This document shows, one piece after another, positions 9,000-17,353 of a stretch of DNA of 42,538 nt. Within the stretch, counting starts at the first letter, position 1; each line of letters opens with the position of its first letter. The DNA lies in contig MHXM01000155.1 in NCBI GenBank assembly GCA_001825565.1, forward strand, positions 1 to 42,538. The letters run 5' to 3'. A model generated the notes under the pieces. That model had not been told where the DNA came from and made no database searches. It worked only from the letters and a program-made list of their open reading frames with translations. The position numbers were made by a program, and so were the translations under genes. This stretch comes from Desulfuromonadaceae bacterium GWC2_58_13 (lineage in GTDB: Bacteria > Desulfobacterota > Desulfuromonadia > Desulfuromonadales > Trichloromonadaceae).

Positions 9000-11414
9000 T
9001 CACAACCCGTGGGACTGTTCTGCAAGCACCGCGCCTTCGGCGGCGATTTTCCATTGGGTGTTCTTCCCTTTTTCGGCCAACTCCCGAAATAAGTTAAGTG
9101 CTTCCTCTTTTTGTCCCGACTGGAGGGCAATCTGGGCGCGGCGATAACTGGCCTGATCGGCCATGGGTTCTTCCGAATCGAGCTCCTGGTAGAGCGGCAA
9201 TGCCTGCTTCAGCTTGCCTCTTTGGAACAGGGCTTCGGCCAGATAAAAGGTGAGCTGCGGATGCTTGCGACGATCTTCCGGCTTGGACAGCGCCGGAGAG
9301 AGCACCTCTTCGACCTTGTCCAATCGGTTCAGCTCCCAGAAGACCGTGCCAGCCATCAAATCGAACGTCTGGCTCGGTTCCAGGCCGCCTGAAGTCAAAA
9401 TTTTGGCGGCACCCTCAAAATCCCTTTGCTCGAACAGGGTCCGAAATTTCAATGCCAGAACCAGAGACCGCTGAGCCCCGTTCGGGAATCGTTCAAAATA
9501 GCGATCGGCGTACTCAAGAGTGAGCCGTGACTTGCCATCCTCGTAAAGCACCTGTACCAGCGGCAGATAAAAAGGTTCTTCGCCAGGAAGCCCCTGATAG
9601 GCATCAAGCATGAAAAAGTAGACCTTGGCCGCCTTCTCCATGAGCCCCATGGTTTGAAACGCATTGCCCAGATCAACCAGAAAGTCGGTCTTGACCGACC
9701 CGCCCGCCAGAAGGTGCCGATGTTTTTCGACCAGCAGCAGCGCATTGAAATATTGTTCATTCCGGATCAGGGTCTGGATGATTTCAGGCAGAACGTCGGT
9801 CAACAACGCCTCGGCATATTCCTTGAACCGGCCATTTTGATTCTGGCTAACAAACGCTTCCAGCGCATTCATCGCCGACAGGTCCGTCGCCTGCAGCACG
9901 GTCAGCAAAACATGTTTAAAAGCAGCCTCTTCACGCAGCTCGCGGGTTCCCGCTGTGATTCCCAACTGCTGAAAAGCCAGCATCTGCATGAATCCCTTTT
10001 CACCAGGGGCCGCAATAATCTCCTGATCAAGCAGCATCAATTTCGCCCGCTGCCCACCTTCGGTTGCGGAAAAGGACTCCGCGACGTCTTTGAGCACTGC
10101 CACCGCTTCGTCCACTTGTCCGGCCCGTAGCATGCCGCGGGCATAGCCAAAGGACGCCAGTCCTTTTTCTTCATCCGACTCAACCACCTCGGCCAATTCA
10201 GCGTATCGTTTGGCCGAAGCGGAAAAGTCTTGTTGGCGGTACAACGCCTCGGCCAACTGGGACAGCGAATGAGGATACGCCCCCCAGGCTTTTACAGAGG
10301 AATCCAGCGCCTGATAAAGCTGCAGGGCTTCCGCATACTTACCGGTAGCAACCAGAACGTCGGCTTTTCGTCGATCCCGAACGGTCGCGAGTCCCTGGGG
10401 AACCACCGCACCAAGGGCAGCCAAGGCTTTTTCATGCCGCGCGGTAGCCAGGTCGACTTCCGCCTGGAGAAGATTCGCCAATTGCCGATAGTATTCAGCA
10501 TCGCCGACTTCTCCGAGCAGGCAGGAGAGCTGGTAACCTGACTCATACGGTTTACCCATGGCCGCGCAAAGGTAGCTGAGCAGGTACTGGGCTCTTGCGC
10601 GCAAAAACGATTCGGGGAAATCCTGAAAGAAGGCTTCCAGAACCGCTTCCGCGGTTCGACCGGCGCCGACCCGAATCAAAACCTCGCCGTACAGCAGGGG
10701 AAATGCTTCTCGATCCACCCCCCGAAGTTTGTCATAGGAGATTTTCTCAAACGCATCCCGGGCTTTGGACCAACTCCCCTGTTGCCACTCTTTAAGACCG
10801 GACAGCAAATTATCTCCAATCTCACCAGTGGCTATCGGATTAAAAACCAGCCGAGGCAGAGGGGGCAACGAATAGCGGACTGGAACCGGCACCTGCAAAG
10901 GCGCTTCATGGTCAAGACAAAAAGTCTGCCACTGATTGCCGAAATCTTCCCCCTTGGTAATCTTGGATACGGCTTCGGCCCCTCTGACCTGTGACGGACT
11001 TTTCAATTTTGAAGTTATCGCCGGCCTCGACGGGCCTCGACTTTTGTCCCAGGTAAGTTCAAGCACCAGACGGGGGTCCCTTGCATCAGTCAATACTTTG
11101 ACTTTCTTTGGAATCGCCCGCAACAGAAACGAAGCCATCAACATCCGTTCCTGCTGGCCAAGAAGAATTCTGACCACTTTTCCGTCTTCAGGCAGATTTT
11201 TCAGTGAACCCCCATCCGTATCACTCAAAAACAGGTCGATACGCTGCCCCGAGGGCTCCAGTCGGTAGCTGGGCTTTTCGGAAAAATGGAGGATCAATCG
11301 GGTCGCGCTAACCCCTTCTTCTTTGGTGATATCGCGCAACTCCACCTTCGCCTGAGCTTGCCCACCGGTTGCATACATGAACAAAAGGAATACTGTCGCA
11401 ATGATATACCGCAC
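9000..11414 (-). CDS. Secreted TPR protein with AMIN-like N-terminus, first gene of flagellar operon
   Basis: The 804-residue protein begins with a signal peptide (about 1-22, hydrophobic, then GGQAQA). Residues about 23-125 form a beta-rich AMIN-like domain (pattern ATRLILHFSEKPSYRL ... IDLFLSDT ... PRLVLELTWD), a fold seen in peptidoglycan-associated envelope proteins. The rest is a long array of tetratricopeptide-type helical repeats, with motifs such as AEALYRQQDFSASAKRYAELAEV and AEALFQRGKLKQALPLYQEL. It is probably periplasmic or outer-membrane-associated and may help flagellar assembly through the cell wall; this is inference from fold and position. The start codon is GTG at 11414 with AGGTTA upstream. 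It is the first gene behind the sigma-54 promoter at 11464-11479. I do not recognise a named homologue. Confidence 0.75.
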   Translation of the reverse strand: MRYIIATVFLLFMYATGGQAQAKVELRDITKEEGVSATRLILHFSEKPSYRLEPSGQRIDLFLSDTDGGSLKNLPEDGKVVRILLGQQERMLMASFLLRAIPKKVKVLTDARDPRLVLELTWDKSRGPSRPAITSKLKSPSQVRGAEAVSKITKGEDFGNQWQTFCLDHEAPLQVPVPVRYSLPPLPRLVFNPIATGEIGDNLLSGLKEWQQGSWSKARDAFEKISYDKLRGVDREAFPLLYGEVLIRVGAGRTAEAVLEAFFQDFPESFLRARAQYLLSYLCAAMGKPYESGYQLSCLLGEVGDAEYYRQLANLLQAEVDLATARHEKALAALGAVVPQGLATVRDRRKADVLVATGKYAEALQLYQALDSSVKAWGAYPHSLSQLAEALYRQQDFSASAKRYAELAEVVESDEEKGLASFGYARGMLRAGQVDEAVAVLKDVAESFSATEGGQRAKLMLLDQEIIAAPGEKGFMQMLAFQQLGITAGTRELREEAAFKHVLLTVLQATDLSAMNALEAFVSQNQNGRFKEYAEALLTDVLPEIIQTLIRNEQYFNALLLVEKHRHLLAGGSVKTDFLVDLGNAFQTMGLMEKAAKVYFFMLDAYQGLPGEEPFYLPLVQVLYEDGKSRLTLEYADRYFERFPNGAQRSLVLALKFRTLFEQRDFEGAAKILTSGGLEPSQTFDLMAGTVFWELNRLDKVEEVLSPALSKPEDRRKHPQLTFYLAEALFQRGKLKQALPLYQELDSEEPMADQASYRRAQIALQSGQKEEALNLFRELAEKGKNTQWKIAAEGAVLAEQSHGL

Positions 11415-11463
11415 GCTAACCTACCCTTCAAAAGCCTATGTAAGTAACTCGGATTAAAAATAA

Positions 11464-11479
11464 TGCCATTTACATGCCA
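11464..11479 (-). promoter_or_regulatory. Sigma-54 promoter of the flagellar operon
   Basis: Read on the minus strand the 16 bases are TGGCATGTAAATGGCA. Against the sigma-54 consensus TGGCACG-N4-TTGCW it matches at 11 of 13 fixed positions, and the essential GG and GC are exactly 12 positions apart. It lies 50 bases upstream of the GTG start at 11414, placing transcription start near 11453. Sigma-54 promoters for hook-basal-body operons are usual in polar flagellates with FlrC/FleQ-type activators, one of which is encoded at 21595-23037. Confidence 0.8.
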
Positions 11480-11547
11480 ATTGTTAACACCATGAAATCA
11501 CACGTGGAAACAAATGAATTTCGACGAACGCCACCATTTTGACAAAA

Positions 11548-11581
11548 CCTCCGCAAGGCTCGGTCAAGCCCCCTCCGCAAG
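11548..11581. repeat. Tandem CCTCCGCAAG direct repeats, possible activator sites
   Basis: CCTCCGCAAG occurs at 11548-11557 and again at 11572-11581, 24 bases apart. On the minus strand they lie about 70-115 bases upstream of the -12 element of the sigma-54 promoter. This is the usual position for sites bound by a sigma-54 activator hexamer. The repeat is real; the function is inferred. Confidence 0.45.
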
Positions 11582-11679
11582 ACGGCTGTGAAGACTTAAG
11601 CCTGTGACTTCTTCGAATAAAATCGGCAAAGTAGCCAAAAAGAAAAAAAGCCCGACCTATCCACAAAAATGGTGCGAAA

Positions 11680-11715
11680 TTTGTATCACAATTGCGAGAC
11701 CATTCTTTGTATCAC
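11680..11715. repeat. Direct repeats TTTGTATCAC upstream of cheA
   Basis: TTTGTATCAC occurs at 11680-11689 and 11706-11715, with starts 26 bases apart and the second ending 50 bases before the cheA ATG. The second copy begins 60 bases before the start. Such repeats may be an operator or activator site; no protein is implied by the sequence. Confidence 0.4.
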
Positions 11716-11765
11716 TCCCAGCAACAGGGGCGATTCGAATTTAAACCCGACCGTCAGAGGTATTC

Positions 11766-14288
11766 ATGAGCAACGATATTTCCAGCGACCAGATCGAAAT
11801 CATCTTGGAGTTTGTCCAGGAAAGTCGTGATATGATCGACCAGTTGGAACCCATCATCATCGAACTGGGACAAAGCTGCCAGAAAGGCGATTGTTGGGAT
11901 ATTCTCGGCTGCCAGAACGCCGACTGTCACCGTCAGGGTCATTCCCTTTCGCTGCCTTGCTGGCTCGACACGGGTTATATCGGCAACGGCAAACAGACCT
12001 GCCCCCACGGCAGCAGCGAACAGGACTGCAAAAAATGCGCGATTTTCCAGAAAACCAATGGCAATATCGAGACGATAAACGCCATCTTCCGACTGTTTCA
12101 TTCGATGAAAGGGAGTGCCGGTTTTCTCGACCTGGTCCATCTCGCCGCCGTGGCCCACGCGGCGGAAAGCCTGCTCGATCTGGTTCGCTCCGGTAAAATC
12201 CAGATGGATGCGTCGCACGTCGACTTGCTTTGCCAGTCCTGCGACTTTGCCAAGGAAGCCCTCGAACTGGTGGAAAGTGAATACAACGACCAAGCGACTG
12301 CCGCCATCGCCATGGATGTCACGGCCAGACTCAAACGGGCGGCCGAAGAGGCCCTCGAACGAGTCAATCAAGTCGAGCCGGTGACCGCCGCGACGGTCAC
12401 CGAATCCGAACCAGAGACTTATTCTCCCCCCCGGCAGGAACCGGAACCTGAGGATGCAGGCGCTCCAAAGGACGCTGCCATGCAGTGTTTCGAGCTGGAA
12501 ATAACACCGGAGATGGTCGAACGTTTCACTCAGGAAGCTGACGAGCTGTTACAGAGTGCTGAACAAGGCCTCCTGCAATGGACCGAGGCCAAGCCTGGTC
12601 CGGATGTCATTGCCTCCCTGTTCCGGAATATTCATAGTTTCAAGGGGAATTGCGGGTTTTTTGGTTACAGCGACCTCGAACGCCTGAGCCACCAGATGGA
12701 ATCGGTACTGGATCTGGTTAAATCCGGCAAGGAACTGGCCAATCCAAACCCCGCGGACACCCTGCTGATATGTCTTGACGTGCTCCGCGTCGCCGTTGCC
12801 GATGTCAGCGATGGCGGCAATGGCAAAATCGCCACCCTGACAACTTACCAGCAACAGCTCGATGCCCTGATGGGAGTCCAGGCCAAGGCCGGCGCCGTTA
12901 TGCCGCGGGCCGCAGTGCCTCCGGCGCCGGTGGCCCCCCCGATAGTGCCTTCCCAACCAAAACCAGCCGCCAAGGACCAGCCCGCCCCGGAACCGGTCAA
13001 AACCCAACCACCGGCGGCACCGACCAAACCGGCCGCGCCGAAACCGGCATCCGTCGCGCCGCTCGCCCCGCCAGCAGCCGCTGGGTCGGCCAAAGCCGCG
13101 ACCAAACGGCAGGACCTTCGGGTCGACCTGGATAAACTTGATCAGTTGATCAACTTGATCGGCGAAATGGTTATCGCTGAAAATATGTTGATCCATAACC
13201 CCGACATCGTCGGACTGGAACTGGAAAACTTCCACAAGGCGGGACAGCAGATGAGCAAGCTGGTGCGCGAGCTTCAGGAAATTGCCATGACCATCCGCAT
13301 GATCCCGGTTTCCGGTCTGTTCCGACGCATGATCCGACTGGTTCATGACCTTTCTCTCAAGGCCGGCAAGAAAGTCGAACTGGTTCTTTCAGGTGAAGAC
13401 ACCGAAGTCGATAAAACGGTCATTGAAACCATCACCGACCCCCTGGTTCACCTGATCCGCAACTCCCTCGACCACGGTCTGGAGCCACCGGCCGAGCGCC
13501 TGCAGGCCGGCAAACCGGAAAAAGGCGTGGTGCGCCTTTCGGCCCGCCACGAAGAAGGGCAAGTCTGGATTGCCATCGAAGATGACGGCCGCGGGCTGAA
13601 CCGGGATAAAATCCTGGCCAAAGCCATCAGCAGAGGAATGATCGAGGGGGATGGTTCGGACCTCAGCGACAAGGCGATCTACAGCCTGATTTTTCAGGCC
13701 GGGTTCTCGACCGCCGACACCATCACCGACGTCTCCGGACGGGGAGTCGGCATGGACGTGGTCAAGCAGAATATCGAAAAAATCAAGGGCAAGATCGAAG
13801 TCACCAGCAAGCCGGGCAAGGGCACTCGCATGATCCTGCGGATACCGCTCACCCTCGGGATCATCGACGGCATGATGGTCCGGGTAGGCGACACCAAGTG
13901 CATCGTTCCGACGCTGACGATCCGGGAGGCCTTCCGCCCGGTCGACGAAGCCATCACCATCACCCCCGACGGACAGGAACTGGCCCGAGTCCGGGAAAAT
14001 TTCTACCCCGTCATCCGTCTCCACGAAGTCCTGGCCAAGGAACCGCAGTCCCACGAGTTGTCCGAGGGGATTCTGATTCTGCTCGATTACCAGGACAAGG
14101 GGATCTGCCTTTTTGTCGACGAAATTCTCGGCCAGCAGCAGACCGTCATCAAAGGACTTTCCGATTATATTGGCAATGTCCGCTGGGTTTCCGGCTGCAC
14201 CATTCTTGGCGACGGGGAGGTGTGCCTGATCCTCGACGTGGGCCACCTGGTGGAGATGTTCGATATGAAGGAAGCTCTGGGTGCCTGA
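11766..14288 (+). CDS. cheA: Chemotaxis histidine kinase CheA with two Hpt domains and a two-CW cysteine insert
   Basis: CheA autophosphorylates in response to chemoreceptors and passes phosphate to CheY and CheB. The 840-residue protein holds two phosphotransfer domains: Hpt1 (phosphorylated His112 in FHSMKGSAGF) and Hpt2 (about 245-325, His290 in IHSFKGNCGF). A Pro/Ala linker (about 375-445) follows, then the dimerisation region (about 450-545), the HATPase domain (N-box DPLVHLIRNSLDHG, G-box EDDGRGL, FSTADTITDVSGRGVGMDVV) and a C-terminal CheW-like domain. In Hpt1, residues 38-91 carry eight cysteines (38, 43, 49, 54, 65, 79, 88, 91) with two CW pairs (43-44 and 65-66). This resembles the 'two-CW' motif of sensor proteins and is inserted between the first helix and the phosphorylated helix. 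AGAGG precedes ATG 11766. CheA activity is secure; the cysteine segment is likely a metal or redox site, which is inference. Confidence 0.93.
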   Translation: MSNDISSDQIEIILEFVQESRDMIDQLEPIIIELGQSCQKGDCWDILGCQNADCHRQGHSLSLPCWLDTGYIGNGKQTCPHGSSEQDCKKCAIFQKTNGNIETINAIFRLFHSMKGSAGFLDLVHLAAVAHAAESLLDLVRSGKIQMDASHVDLLCQSCDFAKEALELVESEYNDQATAAIAMDVTARLKRAAEEALERVNQVEPVTAATVTESEPETYSPPRQEPEPEDAGAPKDAAMQCFELEITPEMVERFTQEADELLQSAEQGLLQWTEAKPGPDVIASLFRNIHSFKGNCGFFGYSDLERLSHQMESVLDLVKSGKELANPNPADTLLICLDVLRVAVADVSDGGNGKIATLTTYQQQLDALMGVQAKAGAVMPRAAVPPAPVAPPIVPSQPKPAAKDQPAPEPVKTQPPAAPTKPAAPKPASVAPLAPPAAAGSAKAATKRQDLRVDLDKLDQLINLIGEMVIAENMLIHNPDIVGLELENFHKAGQQMSKLVRELQEIAMTIRMIPVSGLFRRMIRLVHDLSLKAGKKVELVLSGEDTEVDKTVIETITDPLVHLIRNSLDHGLEPPAERLQAGKPEKGVVRLSARHEEGQVWIAIEDDGRGLNRDKILAKAISRGMIEGDGSDLSDKAIYSLIFQAGFSTADTITDVSGRGVGMDVVKQNIEKIKGKIEVTSKPGKGTRMILRIPLTLGIIDGMMVRVGDTKCIVPTLTIREAFRPVDEAITITPDGQELARVRENFYPVIRLHEVLAKEPQSHELSEGILILLDYQDKGICLFVDEILGQQQTVIKGLSDYIGNVRWVSGCTILGDGEVCLILDVGHLVEMFDMKEALGA

Positions 14289-14337
14289 TTCAAAATTTAC
14301 ACCAATCTAACCGCAATCGAACCACAGGAGCAGACAC

Positions 14338-14844
14338 ATGGCTGAAAACAAGATTTTGAACGACTTGAACACTTCGCTCGCGGGGGAAAATGAAGACACC
14401 CAGAAAGGCAAATTTCTCACCTTTCACCTGGCCAAGGAAGATTACGGCATCGAAATCCGATATGTCACCGAAATCATCGGTATTCAGAAAATCACCGAGG
14501 TTCCCGACATGCCGGCATTCGTCAAAGGGGTGATCAACCTGCGCGGCAAAGTGGTGCCGGTCATGGACGTTCGCACCCGTTTCGGCATGCCAACCAGGGA
14601 TTACGATGACCGGACCTGCATCATTGTCGTCGATGTCGACGACAAATCGGTCGGCCTGGTGGTCGACAAGGTCAACGAAGTCGCGGATATCCCCGACCAT
14701 CAGATCGAACCGCCGCCGAGAACCAATCGCGAGTCGACCCGCTACATCCAGGGCCTGGGTAAAATCGGCAATGAAGTCAAAATCCTGCTCAACGTGCAGC
14801 GGCTGCTCTTCAGCGACGAACTGACCATGCCGGGCGAGATGTAA
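14338..14844 (+). CDS. cheW: Chemotaxis coupling protein CheW
   Basis: CheW joins the receptor tips to CheA in the signalling array. The 168-residue protein is a single CheW beta-barrel domain after a short variable N-terminus. It shows FHLAKEDYGIEIRYVTEIIG, the conserved NLRGKVVPVMDVRTRFG loop and the VVDKVNEV strand. AGGAG stands before the ATG. It follows cheA by 49 bases, and the lack of a terminator suggests co-transcription. Confidence 0.95.
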   Translation: MAENKILNDLNTSLAGENEDTQKGKFLTFHLAKEDYGIEIRYVTEIIGIQKITEVPDMPAFVKGVINLRGKVVPVMDVRTRFGMPTRDYDDRTCIIVVDVDDKSVGLVVDKVNEVADIPDHQIEPPPRTNRESTRYIQGLGKIGNEVKILLNVQRLLFSDELTMPGEM

Positions 14845-14955
14845 CTTGCCATAAACGATAGCCCCCTCGGGACCGCAACCGCTTGCACCTGAATGTCTGC
14901 CGATGTCCGCTTTCGCCGCCGGGATCGCTTGAACGAACAACAACGGAGCCGCACA

Positions 14956-15801
14956 ATGTCCGGTTATCTGATGGATATCAGCGATCAGGAATTCAAACTG
15001 ATGCGCAACCTGATTTACCAGAGGTTCGGCATCAACCTGACCGACCAGAAAAAATCCTTGATGGTGGGACGGCTGCAAAAGATCATCCGCGCTACCGGAT
15101 ACAACTCGTTTCAGGAATACTACGAACACCTGATCGCCGACAGCAGCGAAAAAGCCCTGGGCGAACTGATTGATCGAATATCGACAAATCATACGTTTTT
15201 CAACCGGGAAAAAGAGCATTTCCGCTTTTTTGTGGAAACCGCCCTGCCCGCCATCGTCAGCCGACTGGAGCGCGACAACCGCCGGGATCTGCGCATCTGG
15301 TGCGCCGGTTGCTCGTCCGGTGAAGAGCCCTACATGCTGCTCATGCTGCTGCATGAGTTTTTCGGTCAGAACTACGGCAAATGGGATTCGGGCATTCTGG
15401 CGACCGACATTTCCCAGCGTGCACTCAGCATCGCCCGCGCTGCCAGCTATCCGCAAGAGCGGATTGCCGACGTGCCCGAGGCCCTGAGAAAAAAATATTT
15501 CCGGCGACAACCGGATGGCAGTTTTGCCGTTATTGACCAGATCAAAAACGAGGCGACCTTCCGCCGTTTCAACCTGATGAATGAACGGTTTCCTTTCAAA
15601 AAACCGTTTCATATCATTTTCTGTCGGAACGTCATGATCTATTTCGATCAGACGACCCGGGAAACCTTGGTTGGCAAATTTCATCAGTTTACCGAACCGG
15701 GTGGCTATCTGTGCATCGGCCATTCTGAGACGATTGGCCGCAGCCAGTCCCTGTACAAGTACCTGATGCCCGCAACCTACCAGCGTGAGAGCGATATATG
15801 A
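14956..15801 (+). CDS. cheR: Chemoreceptor glutamate methyltransferase CheR
   Basis: CheR methylates glutamates of chemoreceptors using S-adenosylmethionine, giving adaptation. The 281-residue protein has the N-terminal helical domain (residues 1-70) and the SAM-binding domain with the WCAGCSSGEEPYMLLMLL motif (glycine-rich loop) and the FCRNVMIYFDQ motif. The downstream ATG at 14956 was chosen over an earlier one at 14893 because it has GGAG upstream and begins at the family N-terminus. The gene ends in an ATGA overlap with cheB. Confidence 0.95.
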   Translation: MSGYLMDISDQEFKLMRNLIYQRFGINLTDQKKSLMVGRLQKIIRATGYNSFQEYYEHLIADSSEKALGELIDRISTNHTFFNREKEHFRFFVETALPAIVSRLERDNRRDLRIWCAGCSSGEEPYMLLMLLHEFFGQNYGKWDSGILATDISQRALSIARAASYPQERIADVPEALRKKYFRRQPDGSFAVIDQIKNEATFRRFNLMNERFPFKKPFHIIFCRNVMIYFDQTTRETLVGKFHQFTEPGGYLCIGHSETIGRSQSLYKYLMPATYQRESDI

Positions 15802-16859
15802 ACCGAAAAATCCGTGTCCTTGTTGTTGACGACTCGGCCCTGGTGCGACAGATCCTGTCCCAGGGATTGGCCATGGACCCGGGAATCGAAGTGGTTGGCA
15901 CCGCCACCGATCCCTACTCGGCCCGGGACAGCATCGTCAAACTCAAGCCCGATGTCATGACCCTGGATGTCGAAATGCCCCGCATGGATGGCCTGGAGTT
16001 TCTGCGCAAACTCATGCCCCAGTATCCTCTCCCGGTAGTCATGGTCAGTTCGCTGACCCAGAGCGGCAAACAGATCACCCTCGACTGTCTTGAAGCAGGG
16101 GCCGTCGATTTCGTCGCCAAGCCGACTTCGAACATGGCACAGAGCCTCAGCATCATGCTGTCCGAGTTGCGAACCAAGGTCAAAATCGCTTCGACCGTCA
16201 ATGTATCGCACTGGAAAAACCGCCGGGACACTCTGCCGGGCCGAGGTGTCGCCCGGCCACCCAAGGCACTGGCGGAGTCCACCGACAAAGTCATTGCCAT
16301 TGGTGCCTCGACCGGCGGCACCGAGGCCATTAAAAAAGTGATCACCGAGTTCCCGGCCAACATGCCTGGAGTGGTCATTGTGCAGCACATGCCGGCCGGG
16401 TTCACCAAGATGTTCGCCGACCGGCTTAACCAACTCTGCTCCATGGAAGTCAAGGAAGCCGAATCGGGGGACCGGATCATGACCGGCCGAATTCTGGTCG
16501 CTCCCGGGGGGCTGCAGATGAGGGTCAAACGCTCTGGTGGTATTTACCAGGTCAGTTGCGACGATGGTGAACTGGTCAGCGGGCACCGTCCCTCGGTCGA
16601 TGTGCTCATGCAATCCGTCGCTGAACAGGCCGGTGCAAACGCGATCGGCATCATGCTGACCGGCATGGGCTCCGACGGCGCCAATGGCATGCTGGCAATG
16701 CGCAAGGCCGGAGCCCGCAATCTTGCCCAAGACGAAGCAAGCTCTGTCGTGTTCGGCATGCCCAAGGTCGCTTTTGAACGAGGTGGAGCCGAAAAGCTGC
16801 TGCCACTGCACGAAATAGCCCCGGCTGCTATCAGATTGCTTTCGGAGAAGTCCATATGA
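15798..16859 (+). CDS. cheB: Chemotaxis response regulator methylesterase CheB
   Basis: CheB removes methyl groups from (and deamidates) chemoreceptors when phosphorylated by CheA. The receiver domain (residues 1-120) has the acidic pair at 11-12, phosphoacceptor Asp57 and Lys108. The methylesterase domain follows a short linker and carries the catalytic triad: Ser171 in GASTGG, His197 in QHMPAGFTKMFADRL and Asp293 in MLTGMGSDGANGM. The 353-residue length is standard. The ATG overlaps the cheR stop and its own stop overlaps the cheD start, so the three genes are translationally coupled. Confidence 0.96.
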   Translation: MNRKIRVLVVDDSALVRQILSQGLAMDPGIEVVGTATDPYSARDSIVKLKPDVMTLDVEMPRMDGLEFLRKLMPQYPLPVVMVSSLTQSGKQITLDCLEAGAVDFVAKPTSNMAQSLSIMLSELRTKVKIASTVNVSHWKNRRDTLPGRGVARPPKALAESTDKVIAIGASTGGTEAIKKVITEFPANMPGVVIVQHMPAGFTKMFADRLNQLCSMEVKEAESGDRIMTGRILVAPGGLQMRVKRSGGIYQVSCDDGELVSGHRPSVDVLMQSVAEQAGANAIGIMLTGMGSDGANGMLAMRKAGARNLAQDEASSVVFGMPKVAFERGGAEKLLPLHEIAPAAIRLLSEKSI

Positions 16860-17344
16860 ATACCATGGTACTCGGCGTCGGCGATCTGGGAGCCTGCAAC
16901 AGCCAGGACTCGGAAATCAAAACCTATGCCCTAGGTTCCTGCGTTGCCGTCATTCTGCTCGATCCAAAGACCCGGACCGTCGGAATGGTGCATGTCGCAC
17001 TCCCCGAATCGAAGATTAATCCGGCTAAAGTCAAGGAACGGCCTGGTTATTTTGCCGACACGGGGATTCCCATACTGCTGCAGGAAATGGCCAAACTCGG
17101 TTGCCAGTCCCAAGGCAAGGGCCTGGTCGTCAAACTTGCCGGAGGGGCCGCCATCATGGATCACAACGATACGTTCAACATCGGCAAACGTAACCTGTTG
17201 GCGATAAAAAAAATCCTCTGGGGCTACAGCATGGGACCCCGCTCTGAAGATGTGGGCGGAACCTTCAGTCGCACCGTCTCCGTTTCGGTAAAAACCGGAG
17301 AAGTCATTCTGTCGTCGCCGGGACGACCCAACTGGAAGATATAG
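16856..17344 (+). CDS. cheD: Chemoreceptor glutamine deamidase CheD
   Basis: CheD deamidates receptor glutamines and in many bacteria stimulates CheC-type phosphatases. The 162-residue protein carries the catalytic Cys29 in ALGSCV and His46 in GMVHVALPES, plus the KLAGGA motif. The ATG overlaps the cheB stop codon. The presence of CheD next to several CheX/CheC-like phosphatases fits a CheD-CheC feedback adaptation system. Confidence 0.94.
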   Translation: MNTMVLGVGDLGACNSQDSEIKTYALGSCVAVILLDPKTRTVGMVHVALPESKINPAKVKERPGYFADTGIPILLQEMAKLGCQSQGKGLVVKLAGGAAIMDHNDTFNIGKRNLLAIKKILWGYSMGPRSEDVGGTFSRTVSVSVKTGEVILSSPGRPNWKI

Positions 17345-17353
17345 GAGCGCACT

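Larger units (their letters stand above)
11415..11765. other. Divergent intergenic region between the flagellar operon and cheA
   Basis: The 351-base gap holds no credible gene. It contains a sigma-54 promoter facing left (11464-11479), a direct repeat pair at 11548-11581 and another at 11680-11715. A minus-strand open frame covering 11484-11666 has no family resemblance and lies over the likely upstream activator sites. I see no clear sigma-70 promoter for cheA; the best sigma-54-like match facing right (11670-11685) lacks the -12 GC. Confidence 0.6.

Noticed and set aside
11484-11666. 60-codon frame on the minus strand upstream of the flagellar operon
   Set aside because: It would lie over the promoter and repeat region, and its composition and start context are poor.
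11670-11685. Sigma-54 promoter for cheA
   Set aside because: TGGTGCGAAATTTGTA has the -24 GG and correct spacing but lacks the essential -12 GC (GT instead), so the match is too weak.
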